DNA of 51,131 nucleotides from Ga0077536 sp943370145 (GCA_943370145.1 CALRPY020000032.1:1-51131), one strand, 5' to 3'; shown: positions 1 through 9,358, counted from the first letter of the stretch. Notes: generated by a model not told the origin, from the letters alone. Translations and numbers: made by a program.

Positions 1-2
1 AG

Positions 3-2912
3 GTGGCGGACGGCGGCATTTACCTGCGCGGCAGCGGTGGCGACGTGGTCAACAGCGGCACGCTGGACGCGAGTGGCCAGCACGGCGGCACGATCCGTGT
101 GACGTCGACGCAGGACGTCGAAATCACGGGCGACGCGACGGTGACCGCCACGGGTATCGAGCAGGGTGGCGACGTGCGACTCGTTGCCCGGCAGAACCTG
201 CGCGTGGAAGCGGATGCACTGGTCGACGCACGCAGCGAGACGCCGGGAACCGGTGGCACGATCGAACTCAGTGCGCATGAAGGCGTGCTCAAGGTCGATG
301 GCGATATCCGGACCGGCGACGGCGGCGAACTCATCATCGACCCGGCGCGGGTGCGCATCGATGCCGGCGCGGGTGGCATCGGCTCGGACGGCGGGGTGAC
401 CACCGTCCGTGAAAGCTTCATCGAATCCCAGCTCAACTCCGGCGGCTTCACGCTGGTCGCCTCGGACGAAATCTTCTCCAGCGCGACGCAGGCAAGCCCG
501 ATCACGATTAACTCGACAGGCACCGGGACCTTGGCACTGCGCATCGGCACCGGCGGACCGTTCGGCAGCAGTTTCGGGCTGGACCCTACCGGCGCGATCA
601 ACCTGCAGCACGTGGATTTCAGCCTCTCCGGCGCCTTCGAAGCTTCGGCGGGCACCAGCGCTGGCAGCGTGCTGCTCGGCAACGTGACTGCCCGGCAACA
701 CATCCGGGTAAGGCCCGGTAGCACCGCCGGCAATGTGACCGTGGGCGCCCTGAGCGTGTCGAACCCGAACGGTCCAGCGTCGATAGACATCGATGGCTCC
801 CGTTTCGCTTCGGCCGGGCAGGGCGTGGTCACGGTCAATGGACCGATCGTGGCGACGACCTCGTTCACGAATGCCGATGCCCGCGTCAATATCGAGGGAC
901 GAACGGTGACCATCAACGGCAACACGACGGTGACGGCCGCCGGCAACGGTGGCAGTGCCTCGTTCGACGTGGTCGCGTTCAATGGTGTGACGGTGAACGG
1001 TGGCGTGACACTGTCCGGTGTCGGTGGCGAGAACTCTCTCGACATCTTCAACGACGGGACCGGCAACATCTTCGTCGCCGGCGCCCTGCGTGCGTTGAAC
1101 GGAAGCTATGCGTCCATCGACGTGCGCAACAACGCGGGCAACGTCACGCTCAACGGCCTCGTCGAGGCGAGCGGTGACAGTGCGGAGATTTTCGTCACCG
1201 GCGACAAGATCACCCTGGGCGCCGGCGCCCGCGCGACGGCGAACACGAGCGACGGCAGCGCGAGCATAGACATCAACGCCCGCCGCGGCGTGGACGTCAC
1301 CGGCGATCTCGTCGTCAGCGCCCGTGCGCACGGCGACGCCGAAATCGACATCGACAACTCGGATTACGGCAGCGGCAGCGGCGATATCGTTCTCCGTGGC
1401 GCACTGAACGCGACCGGCGGGAGCAGCGCAAGCATCGACGTGAACAACTATCACGGCGCCATCACCGTCAACGGCGCGGTCATCGCGCAGCAGACCAATG
1501 CGCAGAACTCCTTCGAATCCGCCGGCGCCTTCTTCTTCGGCGAGACCGACGTCACCCTGAACGGCGCCGTCAACGTCAGCGCCGTCGGCAGCAGCGCAAG
1601 CCTCGATGTTTTCGCCCACGGCAACGTCGCGCTCAACAACACCGTCAACGTGAAGAGCCAGGCCGGTGGCGCTTACGTGTATCTCGAAGGCGGCAATGTG
1701 ACGGTGCGCAACGTCGTCGTCGCGGAAGGCGCGACGGACGCGGAGATCGGCGCGCGAGCCTTTGGAGGCGGCGTCACGACCCAGGACGCGGGCATCCTGG
1801 TCTCGCGACGCGTCGTGTTCGATGTCGGTCAGTCCGGCCTGATCAATGTGCGCACGAACGCGTCCGAACTCGGTTTCGCGTTCTTCGGCTCTGGCTCCGC
1901 CGATGTCAATATCGACAACTCGGCCAACGCCGGCGTCACGACCGTGGTCGCCGGTTCATTCTTCAGCTACGGCGGCAGTTACGGAAGCAGCTCCCTGGTC
2001 GGTCCCGGGTCGATCCAGGGCACGCTGGGCGCGACCAAGCTCCGCTTCACCGGAGACACCGTCTTCAGCGGTGGTTTTGCCGCTGGAAACGCGCTGATCG
2101 AGGTCACCAGCGGCTCGCTCAGCTTCAGTGGCTCGGTCCTCATCGGTGACCTAAACCTGCCCCCGACCGAGGGCGACGCGCTGTCTATCCTCGCGCTGTC
2201 GAACGCCCGGCGGCCGGACGGCACAGCCCCTGGCCTGCCCCTGTTCAACGGCGCGCCGACCACCGGCGCGAACGCGATCTTCGAAGCGCGGAACGGCATC
2301 AGCTTCGCGTCAGGCCTCGGCTTCTACGATCCGGACACGCCCTACGTGGTGTTCCGCACCGACGGCACGCTGGACCTGGGGAGCGGCGTGTTCAGTGAAT
2401 ATGCGGGCGGCGATTTCCTCGCGCAGTTCACGTCCTACACGCCGGGTGCGACGATTTACGTCGAGAATTCGATGCCGTCGGTCCCGCTGTCCGGCGGGCC
2501 GACGTTCACGAACCTCGATCACTTCAAGAAGCTGCCCGGCACCACGATGATCATCGGCAACGCGCCGGTCGGCGGCGATATCCTCCCGACCGGCAACGTG
2601 TTCATTGGCAACAACGGCCAGCTGAACATCGGCAACCAGAACATCCTCTTCGTCGCGGCCGGCACGATCAGCGGCATCGGCAACGTGCTGTCGACCGGCT
2701 TCATCGGGGAACTCGATCTCATCGCGGACGATATTGGCGGCTTCGAAATCCCGGTCATCAACGACATCCTGACGCAGCTGGTCGAAAACGAGCAGCGCGA
2801 GGATGAGGAAGACGACGATGACGACGAGTACGTCGACCTCGGGGAGGAGGGTGGCGACGAATCCGATCAACTGATCACCCAGAAATCCGACAACGGACAG
2901 ATGTGCCAATAG
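3..2912 (+). CDS. C-terminal part of a filamentous-haemagglutinin-like (two-partner secretion type) exoprotein, 5' truncated
   Basis: The reading frame is open from the left edge, so the N-terminus (signal peptide and TPS domain) lies outside; 969 codons are visible. The protein is rich in Gly, Asn, Ser, Thr, Val and Asp and has the alternating hydrophobic pattern of a right-handed beta-helix. A unit of about 35-45 residues recurs between roughly residues 250 and 580, with ASIDV- or ASLDV-like and VTLNG- or ITVNG-like strands. The end is a strongly acidic tail (EDEEDDDDDEY) followed by QMCQ. That penultimate cysteine is the only cysteine in the visible part. No autotransporter barrel follows, so secretion through a partner outer-membrane transporter encoded outside the window is inferred. 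A FecR-domain gene starts 19 bases downstream. The exact family and cargo function are unknown; the class is fairly sure. Confidence 0.75.
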   Translation: MADGGIYLRGSGGDVVNSGTLDASGQHGGTIRVTSTQDVEITGDATVTATGIEQGGDVRLVARQNLRVEADALVDARSETPGTGGTIELSAHEGVLKVDGDIRTGDGGELIIDPARVRIDAGAGGIGSDGGVTTVRESFIESQLNSGGFTLVASDEIFSSATQASPITINSTGTGTLALRIGTGGPFGSSFGLDPTGAINLQHVDFSLSGAFEASAGTSAGSVLLGNVTARQHIRVRPGSTAGNVTVGALSVSNPNGPASIDIDGSRFASAGQGVVTVNGPIVATTSFTNADARVNIEGRTVTINGNTTVTAAGNGGSASFDVVAFNGVTVNGGVTLSGVGGENSLDIFNDGTGNIFVAGALRALNGSYASIDVRNNAGNVTLNGLVEASGDSAEIFVTGDKITLGAGARATANTSDGSASIDINARRGVDVTGDLVVSARAHGDAEIDIDNSDYGSGSGDIVLRGALNATGGSSASIDVNNYHGAITVNGAVIAQQTNAQNSFESAGAFFFGETDVTLNGAVNVSAVGSSASLDVFAHGNVALNNTVNVKSQAGGAYVYLEGGNVTVRNVVVAEGATDAEIGARAFGGGVTTQDAGILVSRRVVFDVGQSGLINVRTNASELGFAFFGSGSADVNIDNSANAGVTTVVAGSFFSYGGSYGSSSLVGPGSIQGTLGATKLRFTGDTVFSGGFAAGNALIEVTSGSLSFSGSVLIGDLNLPPTEGDALSILALSNARRPDGTAPGLPLFNGAPTTGANAIFEARNGISFASGLGFYDPDTPYVVFRTDGTLDLGSGVFSEYAGGDFLAQFTSYTPGATIYVENSMPSVPLSGGPTFTNLDHFKKLPGTTMIIGNAPVGGDILPTGNVFIGNNGQLNIGNQNILFVAAGTISGIGNVLSTGFIGELDLIADDIGGFEIPVINDILTQLVENEQREDEEDDDDDEYVDLGEEGGDESDQLITQKSDNGQMCQ

Positions 2913-2931
2913 GGCGGACAGGAACAGCGAC

Positions 2932-3594
2932 ATGACTACAGCTTCCGTTGCTTCGATACTGCGCGTGACGCGCTGCGCGGCGCTGCTCGCGGCCAGCCTG
3001 CTGCTGGGCGGTCAGGCCTTCGCCGCGGCGCCCGCCGCGGGCGAAGTGGTGAAGGTCATCGGCCGCGCGACGGCGATATCCGCCGACGGTGGCCTGCGCC
3101 GCCTCGACCAGGGCCTGCCCGTGAACGCGGGGGATACCGTGATCACGGCAGCGAGCAGCTTCGTGCGCATGAAGCTGTCCGACGGCGGTTACATCGTGCT
3201 GCGGCCGAATTCGCGTTTCCAGATAGAGGACTACCGGTTCGCGGACAAGCCCGAGGAGAATCGCAGCGTGTTCAGCCTGCTCAAAGGCGGCTTCCGTGCG
3301 GTGACGGGCCTCATCGGCCAGCGCAACAAGTCCGCCGTCAGCTACCGCACGGCGGTGGCGACCATCGGTATCCGTGGCACCGATTTCGAGGTGATCGACT
3401 GCACCGGCGGCTGCCCGGAAATCGACGCGAACGCGAAGCCCGGCGTCTACTTCAAGGTCCATCAGGGCGGGGTCAACGTCAACGACAAGCCCTTTGACCA
3501 GGGCCAGGGCGGCTTCGCCCCGCCCGTTGGCGATCCGGTCATCATCCCCGATGGCCAGAACCCGATTGCCAAGGACCCCCTGCCGGACTGCTGA
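2932..3594 (+). CDS. FecR-domain periplasmic protein
   Basis: 220 residues. A Sec signal peptide ends near GQAFA-AAPAAG (about residue 32). It is followed by a FecR-type beta domain: a GEVVKVIGRA strand, the turn NAGDTVITAASSFVRMKLSDG and the LRPNSRFQIEDYRF segment. This arrangement is typical of FecR-domain proteins that are not TonB-linked sigma regulators. The N-terminal cytoplasmic anti-sigma segment and the transmembrane helix of true FecR are absent, so it is probably a soluble periplasmic or cell-wall-facing partner of the preceding exoprotein. It contains a CTGGC pair near residue 160 and ends in cysteine (PLPDC). The start is supported by AGGAA eight bases upstream of the ATG. Spacing on both sides (19 and 9 bases) suggests co-transcription with the exoprotein and the SapC-like gene. 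Confidence 0.8.
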   Translation: MTTASVASILRVTRCAALLAASLLLGGQAFAAAPAAGEVVKVIGRATAISADGGLRRLDQGLPVNAGDTVITAASSFVRMKLSDGGYIVLRPNSRFQIEDYRFADKPEENRSVFSLLKGGFRAVTGLIGQRNKSAVSYRTAVATIGIRGTDFEVIDCTGGCPEIDANAKPGVYFKVHQGGVNVNDKPFDQGQGGFAPPVGDPVIIPDGQNPIAKDPLPDC

Positions 3595-3603
3595 CGGCAC
3601 GCT

Positions 3604-4353
3604 TTGGAACCGGAACACACGGGACCGACACCGCCGCCGGGCTACGGCGGGCTCGTGCTGCTGGACCGGCAGCGCCATCGTGAGCGGGGCATCGGTGGGC
3701 AGGTCGCGCGCTTCGCGGTGGGCCTGCATGCCGTGTACCTGAGCCTGCCGGAATTCGTGGCGGCATCACGAAGCCTGCCGATCGTCTTCAGCCAGGTCGA
3801 TGCGAGCCACTGGCAGCCGCTGGCGCTGACGGGGCTCGAGCCCGGGCAAAACCTCTGCGTGGACAGCGCAGGCGACTGGCTCGCGGCGGTGTACTGTCCG
3901 GCCTATGTGCGACGCTACCCGTTCTGCACGGCGCGGGCCCGGGAGGGCGGGGCGGACAAGTCCGTGGTGTGCGTGGACGAGCAGGGATTGGGTAGCTCGC
4001 CGCCCTTTCTCTTCGATGCTCGAGGCGATGAAACCCCACGCTGGCGCGAGCTGCGGCGTTTCATCGAGGAATTCGACCAGGCGACGCGCCAGACCGACGC
4101 CTTCTGCGCGAAGCTGCGCGAGCTCGCGCTGCTGGAACCCTTCGAGGCCGACGTGAATCCCGTGGGGGCCGGCCGCAAGCGGGTGACGGGCATGTGGCGG
4201 GTGGCGGAGGGGAAGCTGAACGGCCTGCCCGGCACGGCGCTCTCGCATCTGATGCAGCTCGGCTACCTGTCGCGCATCCACGCGCACCTGATGTCACTGG
4301 ATCTCTTCCACCGCCTGCTCGAACTCGACGTCGCCCGCGCCCGCGTATACTGA
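3604..4353 (+). CDS. SapC family protein
   Basis: 249 residues resembling the SapC family. These proteins are named after a Campylobacter S-layer locus but are widespread in proteobacteria, and their molecular function is unclear. Visible family traits are the segment VYLSLPEFVAASRSLPIVFS, the GLEPGQNLCVD stretch and YCPAYVRRYPF. There is no signal peptide or membrane segment. The start is uncertain: the frame opens at a TTG only nine bases after the fecR-like stop, with no clear Shine-Dalgarno sequence, and no ATG precedes the conserved part. Translational coupling to the upstream gene would explain this. Its place behind a secreted beta-helix protein and a FecR-domain protein suggests a role in the same surface system, which is inference. 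Confidence 0.7.
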   Translation: MEPEHTGPTPPPGYGGLVLLDRQRHRERGIGGQVARFAVGLHAVYLSLPEFVAASRSLPIVFSQVDASHWQPLALTGLEPGQNLCVDSAGDWLAAVYCPAYVRRYPFCTARAREGGADKSVVCVDEQGLGSSPPFLFDARGDETPRWRELRRFIEEFDQATRQTDAFCAKLRELALLEPFEADVNPVGAGRKRVTGMWRVAEGKLNGLPGTALSHLMQLGYLSRIHAHLMSLDLFHRLLELDVARARVY

Positions 4354-4362
4354 CGTCCTCGC

Positions 4363-4391
4363 TTGATGCACCGCAGGCCCCTCCGTAGACT
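4363..4391 (+). promoter_or_regulatory. Candidate sigma-70 promoter for the sulfotransferase-like gene
   Basis: TTGATG (4363-4368), a 17-base spacer and TAGACT (4386-4391), in the 67-base gap before the ATG at 4421. The predicted transcript would start near 4398. It is a weak-consensus match found by eye. Confidence 0.4.
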
Positions 4392-4420
4392 GCGGTCTTG
4401 CAGGGTAGAATGGCGCCAGC

Positions 4421-5509
4421 ATGGGTGTAGAAATCAAACTGAGCGACCGGGAACTCCCCGTCTCGCCGATCTTCATCGATTTTCTTCATCACATCGTCGC
4501 GGACATCCCGTTCGAGGGCGCCATCTGGGGCGACCAGCTGTCCGAGGCGCTGTCGAACGAACAGGAACGGCTGCTGCAGTCGGCGGCGACCCACGCGTCG
4601 AAGGTGCTGAGCGTGCCGATAGGCCAGCGCGCGATCGGCCGGGCCTACGAACTCCTGGTCGCGCTGATGACGGGCAACGTCGAACCGATCAAGGACCTGC
4701 AGCTCCGGTTCCATTACATCAACGTGATCGGCGTGCCGCGCAATGGCGGCTCTTACCTCACGAAGGAAATCTTCCGCGCGCTCGGCTATCACCCGGACCG
4801 CGTGCCCAATGTGATCGCGCATGACGGCTTCCCGGACGCCGGGCCGTTCCGCTTCGAGCGCGGCGTCAACAGCTGGATGAGCAGCCTGCAGACGATGGCC
4901 GAGTACCTGACGATGGTCGAGCTCTACTTCGGGCGCAACAAGCCGCACTCGGGCAAGATTGTCGTGCCCAAGAAGCTGACCAAGGGCAGCTACGCGGGGG
5001 GGTTCTTCCAGCGCGTGCTGGGCCAGGCGGTGGAGAACATATTCACCGTGCGCCACCCGGTGACCTCCTGCATCTCGACCTACGAGAAGTCCGGTGGCTG
5101 GCCCGCCGACGGCCGCTTCCGCGTCCGCGGCAACATCGAGGAATGGGTGCGGCGCGACCTGTCGTACATCGGCATCCCGGACGAAGAAATCGCCGCGATG
5201 CCCTACTTCGACGCCTATCTGAAGTACTGGGAGCTCTACCACTACTACGTCGCGACGACGGGCCTGAGCGCGAACCGCGACATCACCGTCGTCGCCTACG
5301 GCCGTGAACGCATGGAAGACCTCGTGCGCTCCTTCTACTACCGCTTCGGCCATCGCGATCCGAAACCGGAAGCCTTCGAGGTTTTCGACAACCGGCAGCG
5401 GCACCCGGACTGGATGAGCAAGGCCGAACCCGTCGTGCGGCGGGTCGCCGAAGTCTGGGCCACCGTCGGCCTCAAATTTCCGTATGCCGAGGTCATGGAA
5501 GCCTGGTGA
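4421..5509 (+). CDS. Sulfotransferase-like protein
   Basis: 362 residues. The central part looks like a PAPS-dependent sulfotransferase. A loop at about residues 103-120 (GVPRNGGSYLTKEIFRALG) occupies the place of the 5'-phosphosulfate-binding loop, and FTVRHPVTSCIS (about residues 208-219) resembles the 3'-phosphate-binding R-x-P-x(3)-S segment. The first roughly 100 residues form a helical extension I do not recognise. There is no signal peptide, so it acts in the cytoplasm if active. The acceptor is unknown. The gene is preceded by a candidate promoter and followed after 31 bases by ffh, which is probably an unrelated neighbour. The loop lacks the usual PKSGTT form, so the family assignment is moderate; a related kinase-like P-loop fold is the alternative. 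Confidence 0.55.
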   Translation: MGVEIKLSDRELPVSPIFIDFLHHIVADIPFEGAIWGDQLSEALSNEQERLLQSAATHASKVLSVPIGQRAIGRAYELLVALMTGNVEPIKDLQLRFHYINVIGVPRNGGSYLTKEIFRALGYHPDRVPNVIAHDGFPDAGPFRFERGVNSWMSSLQTMAEYLTMVELYFGRNKPHSGKIVVPKKLTKGSYAGGFFQRVLGQAVENIFTVRHPVTSCISTYEKSGGWPADGRFRVRGNIEEWVRRDLSYIGIPDEEIAAMPYFDAYLKYWELYHYYVATTGLSANRDITVVAYGRERMEDLVRSFYYRFGHRDPKPEAFEVFDNRQRHPDWMSKAEPVVRRVAEVWATVGLKFPYAEVMEAW

Positions 5510-5540
5510 CGGAACGAATCATTAGGGAAGCATATCCACC

Positions 5541-6935
5541 ATGTTCCAGAACCTGAGCGAACGGCTCACCGGCATCGTCAAGCGCCTGCGCGGCGAAGCC
5601 CGGCTGACCGAAGAGAACATCGACGCCACGCTGCGCGAAGTGCGCATGGCGCTGCTCGAGGCCGATGTCGCACTGCCCGTCGTCAAGAGTTTCGTCGAGC
5701 AGGTGCGCGAGCGCGCGCTGGGCCAGGAGGTCATCGGCACGCTGACGCCGGGCCAGGCGCTGATCCGCGTGGTGCGCGACGCGCTGACCGAACTGATGGG
5801 CGAGGCCGGCGTCGGCCTCGACTTCGCGGCCCAGCCGCCGATCGTCGTGCTGCTCGCCGGCCTGCAGGGGTCGGGCAAGACCACCAGCGCCGCGAAGCTC
5901 GCGAAGCGCCTGAAGGAAACGGACAGGAAGAACGTCGCGGTGGTCAGCTGCGACGTCTACCGGCCCGCCGCGATCGAGCAGCTGCGCGTGCTGGCCGGCG
6001 AGGTCGGCGTCGACTGCTACCCGAGCGAGCCGGGACAGAGCCCGGAGAACATCGCGCGCTCCGCGCTGGAGCAGGCGCGGCGCCAGCTGAAGGACGTGCT
6101 GATCGTCGACACGGCGGGGCGGCTGACGATCGACGAAGCGATGATGAACGAGATCAAGTCGCTGCACGCCGTCCTCTCGCCGCACGAGTCGCTGTTCGTC
6201 ATCGACTCGATGATGGGCCAGGACGCGGTGCGCACCGCGCAGGCCTTCAACGAAGCGCTGCCGCTGACCGGCGTCATCCTGACCAAGGCCGACGGCGACG
6301 CCCGCGGTGGCGCCGCGCTGTCGGTGCGTCACGTCACGGGCCGGCCGATCAAGTACATCGGTGTCGGCGAGAAGATGCACGCGCTCGAGCCCTTCCATCC
6401 CGACCGCATGGCCTCGCGCATCCTCGGCATGGGCGACGTGCTGACGCTGATCGAGGAAGTCGAGCAGAAGGTCGACAAGCAGAAGGCGGCGAAGGTCGCC
6501 GAGAAGATCTCCAAGGGCAAGGGCTTCGACCTGCAGGATTTCCGCGAGCAGATCGAGCAGATGCGCAACATGGGCGGGCTGTCCTCGCTGATGGCGAAGC
6601 TGCCCGGGGTGTCCGAGCTGCCGGAGCAGATGAAGAACCGCGTCAACGACAAGGAGATGACCCGGCTGGCCGCGATCATCGACTCGATGACGCCGCAGGA
6701 GCGCCGTTTCCCGGCCATCATCAAGGCTTCGCGCAAGAAGCGCATCGCGTCCGGCTCCGGGACCGACGTGCAGGACATCAACCGTCTCCTGAAGCAGTTC
6801 GAGAACATGCAGCGCATGATGAAGAAGGTCTCGAAGAAGGGCGGCCTGCAGGCCCTGATGCGCGGCATGCGCGGCCAGTTCCCGCCCGGCGGACCGGGCG
6901 GCATGGGCGGGCCGGGTGGCATGCCGTTCCGCTAG
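5541..6935 (+). CDS. ffh: Signal recognition particle protein Ffh
   Basis: 464 residues, close to the usual 450-460. The N domain is followed by the GTPase G domain with G1 GLQGSGKTTSAAKLAKRL, the DTAGR switch and TKADGDARGG (G4). The methionine-rich M domain carries MRNMGGLSSLMAKLPG and the RNA-binding stretch SGSGTDVQDINRLLKQF. The last 25 residues are Gly/Pro/Met rich. Ffh binds 4.5S RNA and signal sequences of nascent membrane proteins and delivers ribosomes to FtsY. No 4.5S RNA gene was recognised here. AGGGA precedes the ATG by about 12 bases. A GC-rich hairpin lies after the stop. Confidence 0.97.
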   Translation: MFQNLSERLTGIVKRLRGEARLTEENIDATLREVRMALLEADVALPVVKSFVEQVRERALGQEVIGTLTPGQALIRVVRDALTELMGEAGVGLDFAAQPPIVVLLAGLQGSGKTTSAAKLAKRLKETDRKNVAVVSCDVYRPAAIEQLRVLAGEVGVDCYPSEPGQSPENIARSALEQARRQLKDVLIVDTAGRLTIDEAMMNEIKSLHAVLSPHESLFVIDSMMGQDAVRTAQAFNEALPLTGVILTKADGDARGGAALSVRHVTGRPIKYIGVGEKMHALEPFHPDRMASRILGMGDVLTLIEEVEQKVDKQKAAKVAEKISKGKGFDLQDFREQIEQMRNMGGLSSLMAKLPGVSELPEQMKNRVNDKEMTRLAAIIDSMTPQERRFPAIIKASRKKRIASGSGTDVQDINRLLKQFENMQRMMKKVSKKGGLQALMRGMRGQFPPGGPGGMGGPGGMPFR

Positions 6936-6986
6936 CGCGGCGGCGCGTGGCGACGGGATCCGCGCGCGCCAGCCCTGACATACGTG

Positions 6987-7019
6987 ACGGCCGGCCGCGG
7001 CTCACGCTGCGCCGGCCGT
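6987..7019 (+). terminator. Candidate hairpin terminator after ffh
   Basis: Nine-base perfect stem ACGGCCGGC (6987-6995) pairing with GCCGGCCGT (7011-7019), followed by a mixed TTCCCGTTC stretch. The T-tract is poor, so termination is only likely. Confidence 0.45.
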
Positions 7020-7056
7020 TCCCGTTCTGGATTCCGTTTCAGTCACGAGGATGGCC

Positions 7057-9339
7057 ATGGACGAACAGCTGTACAAGAACGCACTGAACTATCACGAGCT
7101 TCCGCGGCCGGGCAAGACAGAGATCACCGCCACCAAGCCGCTCGCCAACCAGCGCGATCTCGCGCTGGCCTATTCCCCCGGCGTCGCCGCACCCTGCGAG
7201 GCCATCGCGGAGGACCCCGCGACCGCCGCGCGCTACACCAACCGCGGCAACCTCGTTGCCGTCGTCACCAACGGCACCGCGGTGCTGGGTCTCGGCGCCA
7301 TCGGTCCGCTGGCCGCGAAGCCGGTGATGGAAGGCAAGGCGGTGCTGTTCAAGAAGTTCGCCGGCATCGACGTCTTCGACATCGAGATCAACGAGAACGA
7401 CCCGGACAAGCTGGTCGACATCATCGCGAGCCTCGAGCCGACCTTCGGCGGCATCAACCTCGAGGACATCAAGGCACCCGAGTGCTTCTACATCGAGCAG
7501 CAGCTGCGCGGCCGCATCGGCATCCCGGTATTCCACGATGACCAGCACGGCACCGCGATCATCGCCGCCGCCGCCATCCGCAACGGCCTGCAGCTGGTCG
7601 GCAAGAAAATCGAGGACGTGAAGCTCGTGACCTCCGGCGCGGGCGCCGCCGCGCTGGCCTGCCTGCGCCTGCTCGAATCGATGGGCCTGCCGCGCGAGCA
7701 CATCCTGGTCACGGACAAGGCCGGTGTCATCTACCGGGGCCGCGTCGAGCAGATGGACCCGCACAAGGCGGCCTATGCCGCCGACACCGACGCCCGCACG
7801 CTGGCCGATGCGGTGCGGGGCGCCGATATCTTCCTCGGCCTGTCGGGTCCGCGGGTGCTGACCGGCCCGATGGTCGCCACGATGGCGGACCAGCCGATCA
7901 TCCTCGCGCTGGCGAATCCGACGCCCGAAATCCTGCCGGAAGAGGTGCTGGCCGCCCGGCCGGACGCGATTGTCGCGACCGGGCGCTCCGACTACCCGAA
8001 CCAGGTCAACAACGTGCTGTGCTTCCCGTACATGTTCCGGGGCGCGCTGGATGTCGGGGCCAGCACCATCACCGAGGAAATGAAGATCGCCTGCGTCGAG
8101 GCGCTGGCCGAACTCACGATGCAGGAGCCGTCCGACGTCGTGATGGCCGCCTATGGCGGCGAGTCGCTGAAGTTCGGCCGCGACTACCTCATACCCAAGC
8201 CCTTCGATCCCCGGCTGATCACGACGCTCGCGCCCGCGGTCGCGAAGGCGGCGATGGAGAGCGGCGTCGCGACCCGGCCGCTGCCCGACCTCGACGCCTA
8301 CCGGGACCAGCTCAGCAAGTTCATCTTCCAGTCCGTGCTGCTGATGAAGCCGGTGTTCGAGCGGGCGAAGCAGGATCAGAAGCGCATCGTCTACGCGGAC
8401 GGCGAGGAGGCGGTGGTGCTGCGCGCCGTGCAGACCGTGATCGACGAGGATCTGGCGCGGCCGGTCGTGGTCGGCCGCCCGCAGGTCGTCGAGGCCCGCA
8501 TCGCGAACCTCGGCCTGCGCCTGCAGCCCGGTGTCGACTTCGACATCGTGAACCCGGAGAGCGACGCGCGCTTCCGGGAGTACTCGACCGCCTATTTCGA
8601 GCTGATGAAGCGCAAGGGCGTGTCGCTGCACGAGGCGCGCACCGTGCTCCGCACCAACAGCACCGTGATTGCCGCGCTGCTGGTCGCCAAAGGCGAGGCT
8701 GACGCCCTGCTGTGCGGCATCGGCGGCGCCTACCGTGACCACCTGAAGCACCTCGTGGACATCCTCGGCGTCGCCCCGGACACGCAGGCGCTGGCCGCGC
8801 TGAACATGCTGGTGCTGAAGAAGGGCACCTATCTCCTGTGCGACACCCACGTCAATGCGGAGCCGACGGCCGCCCAAATCGCCGACATCGCGCGCGCTGC
8901 GGCCGAGCGGGCGCGCCGCTTCGGCATGAGCCCGCGGGTGGCGCTGCTGTCGGCCTCGAATTTCGGCACCGGCGACGACGCGGCGGCGCTGAAGATGCGC
9001 GAGGCGCTGGCCCTGGTGCGGGCTGCCGCACCGGACCTCGAGATCGACGGCGAGATGCAGGCCGATGCGGCGCTGCTGCCCAACGTGCGCGCGGCGGCGG
9101 TCAACGACTCGCCCCTGAACGGCGAGGCGAACGTGCTGGTGATGCCTTCGCGCGATGCGGCGAACATCGCCATGCACCTGCTGACGGTGCTGGGCGAGGG
9201 TGTCGCGGTCGGTCCGATCCTGCACGGTCTGCGCTCACCGGCGCACATCCTGACCGCCTCGGCGACGGTGCGCCGCATCGTGAACCTGAGCGCCCTGGCG
9301 GCGGTGGACGCCCAGCTGCTTGCCGTGCGCGGCAACTGA
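7057..9339 (+). CDS. maeB: NADP-dependent malic enzyme, MaeB type with C-terminal phosphotransacetylase-like domain
   Basis: 760 residues, matching the large MaeB class (about 760). The N-terminal malic enzyme domain has the LALAYSPGVAAPC segment, FDIEINENDPDKLVD metal and substrate residues, and HDDQHGTAIIAAAAIRNGL. A Rossmann NADP-binding part follows (VTSGAGAAALACLRLLESMG). The C-terminal 320 residues form the phosphotransacetylase-like domain, which in this class is regulatory (acetyl-CoA sensing). The enzyme converts malate to pyruvate and CO2 with NADPH. Two in-frame ATGs occur at 7051 and 7057. The GAGG at 7047-7050 abuts the first but lies six bases before the second, so 7057 is preferred. 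It is a stand-alone gene with hairpins before and after. Confidence 0.95.
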   Translation: MDEQLYKNALNYHELPRPGKTEITATKPLANQRDLALAYSPGVAAPCEAIAEDPATAARYTNRGNLVAVVTNGTAVLGLGAIGPLAAKPVMEGKAVLFKKFAGIDVFDIEINENDPDKLVDIIASLEPTFGGINLEDIKAPECFYIEQQLRGRIGIPVFHDDQHGTAIIAAAAIRNGLQLVGKKIEDVKLVTSGAGAAALACLRLLESMGLPREHILVTDKAGVIYRGRVEQMDPHKAAYAADTDARTLADAVRGADIFLGLSGPRVLTGPMVATMADQPIILALANPTPEILPEEVLAARPDAIVATGRSDYPNQVNNVLCFPYMFRGALDVGASTITEEMKIACVEALAELTMQEPSDVVMAAYGGESLKFGRDYLIPKPFDPRLITTLAPAVAKAAMESGVATRPLPDLDAYRDQLSKFIFQSVLLMKPVFERAKQDQKRIVYADGEEAVVLRAVQTVIDEDLARPVVVGRPQVVEARIANLGLRLQPGVDFDIVNPESDARFREYSTAYFELMKRKGVSLHEARTVLRTNSTVIAALLVAKGEADALLCGIGGAYRDHLKHLVDILGVAPDTQALAALNMLVLKKGTYLLCDTHVNAEPTAAQIADIARAAAERARRFGMSPRVALLSASNFGTGDDAAALKMREALALVRAAAPDLEIDGEMQADAALLPNVRAAAVNDSPLNGEANVLVMPSRDAANIAMHLLTVLGEGVAVGPILHGLRSPAHILTASATVRRIVNLSALAAVDAQLLAVRGN

Positions 9340-9358
9340 GTTTCCTGCTGATCCCCTG

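Noticed and set aside
4061..5404. Minus-strand frame of 447 codons opposite the sulfotransferase-like gene
   Set aside because: Shadow composition and no motif; the plus-strand gene has a promoter and a coherent product.
7039..9225. Long open frame of 728 codons on the minus strand opposite maeB
   Set aside because: Its product is rich in Arg, His, Gln and Val with no family motif; it mirrors the GC-biased codons of maeB on the other strand.
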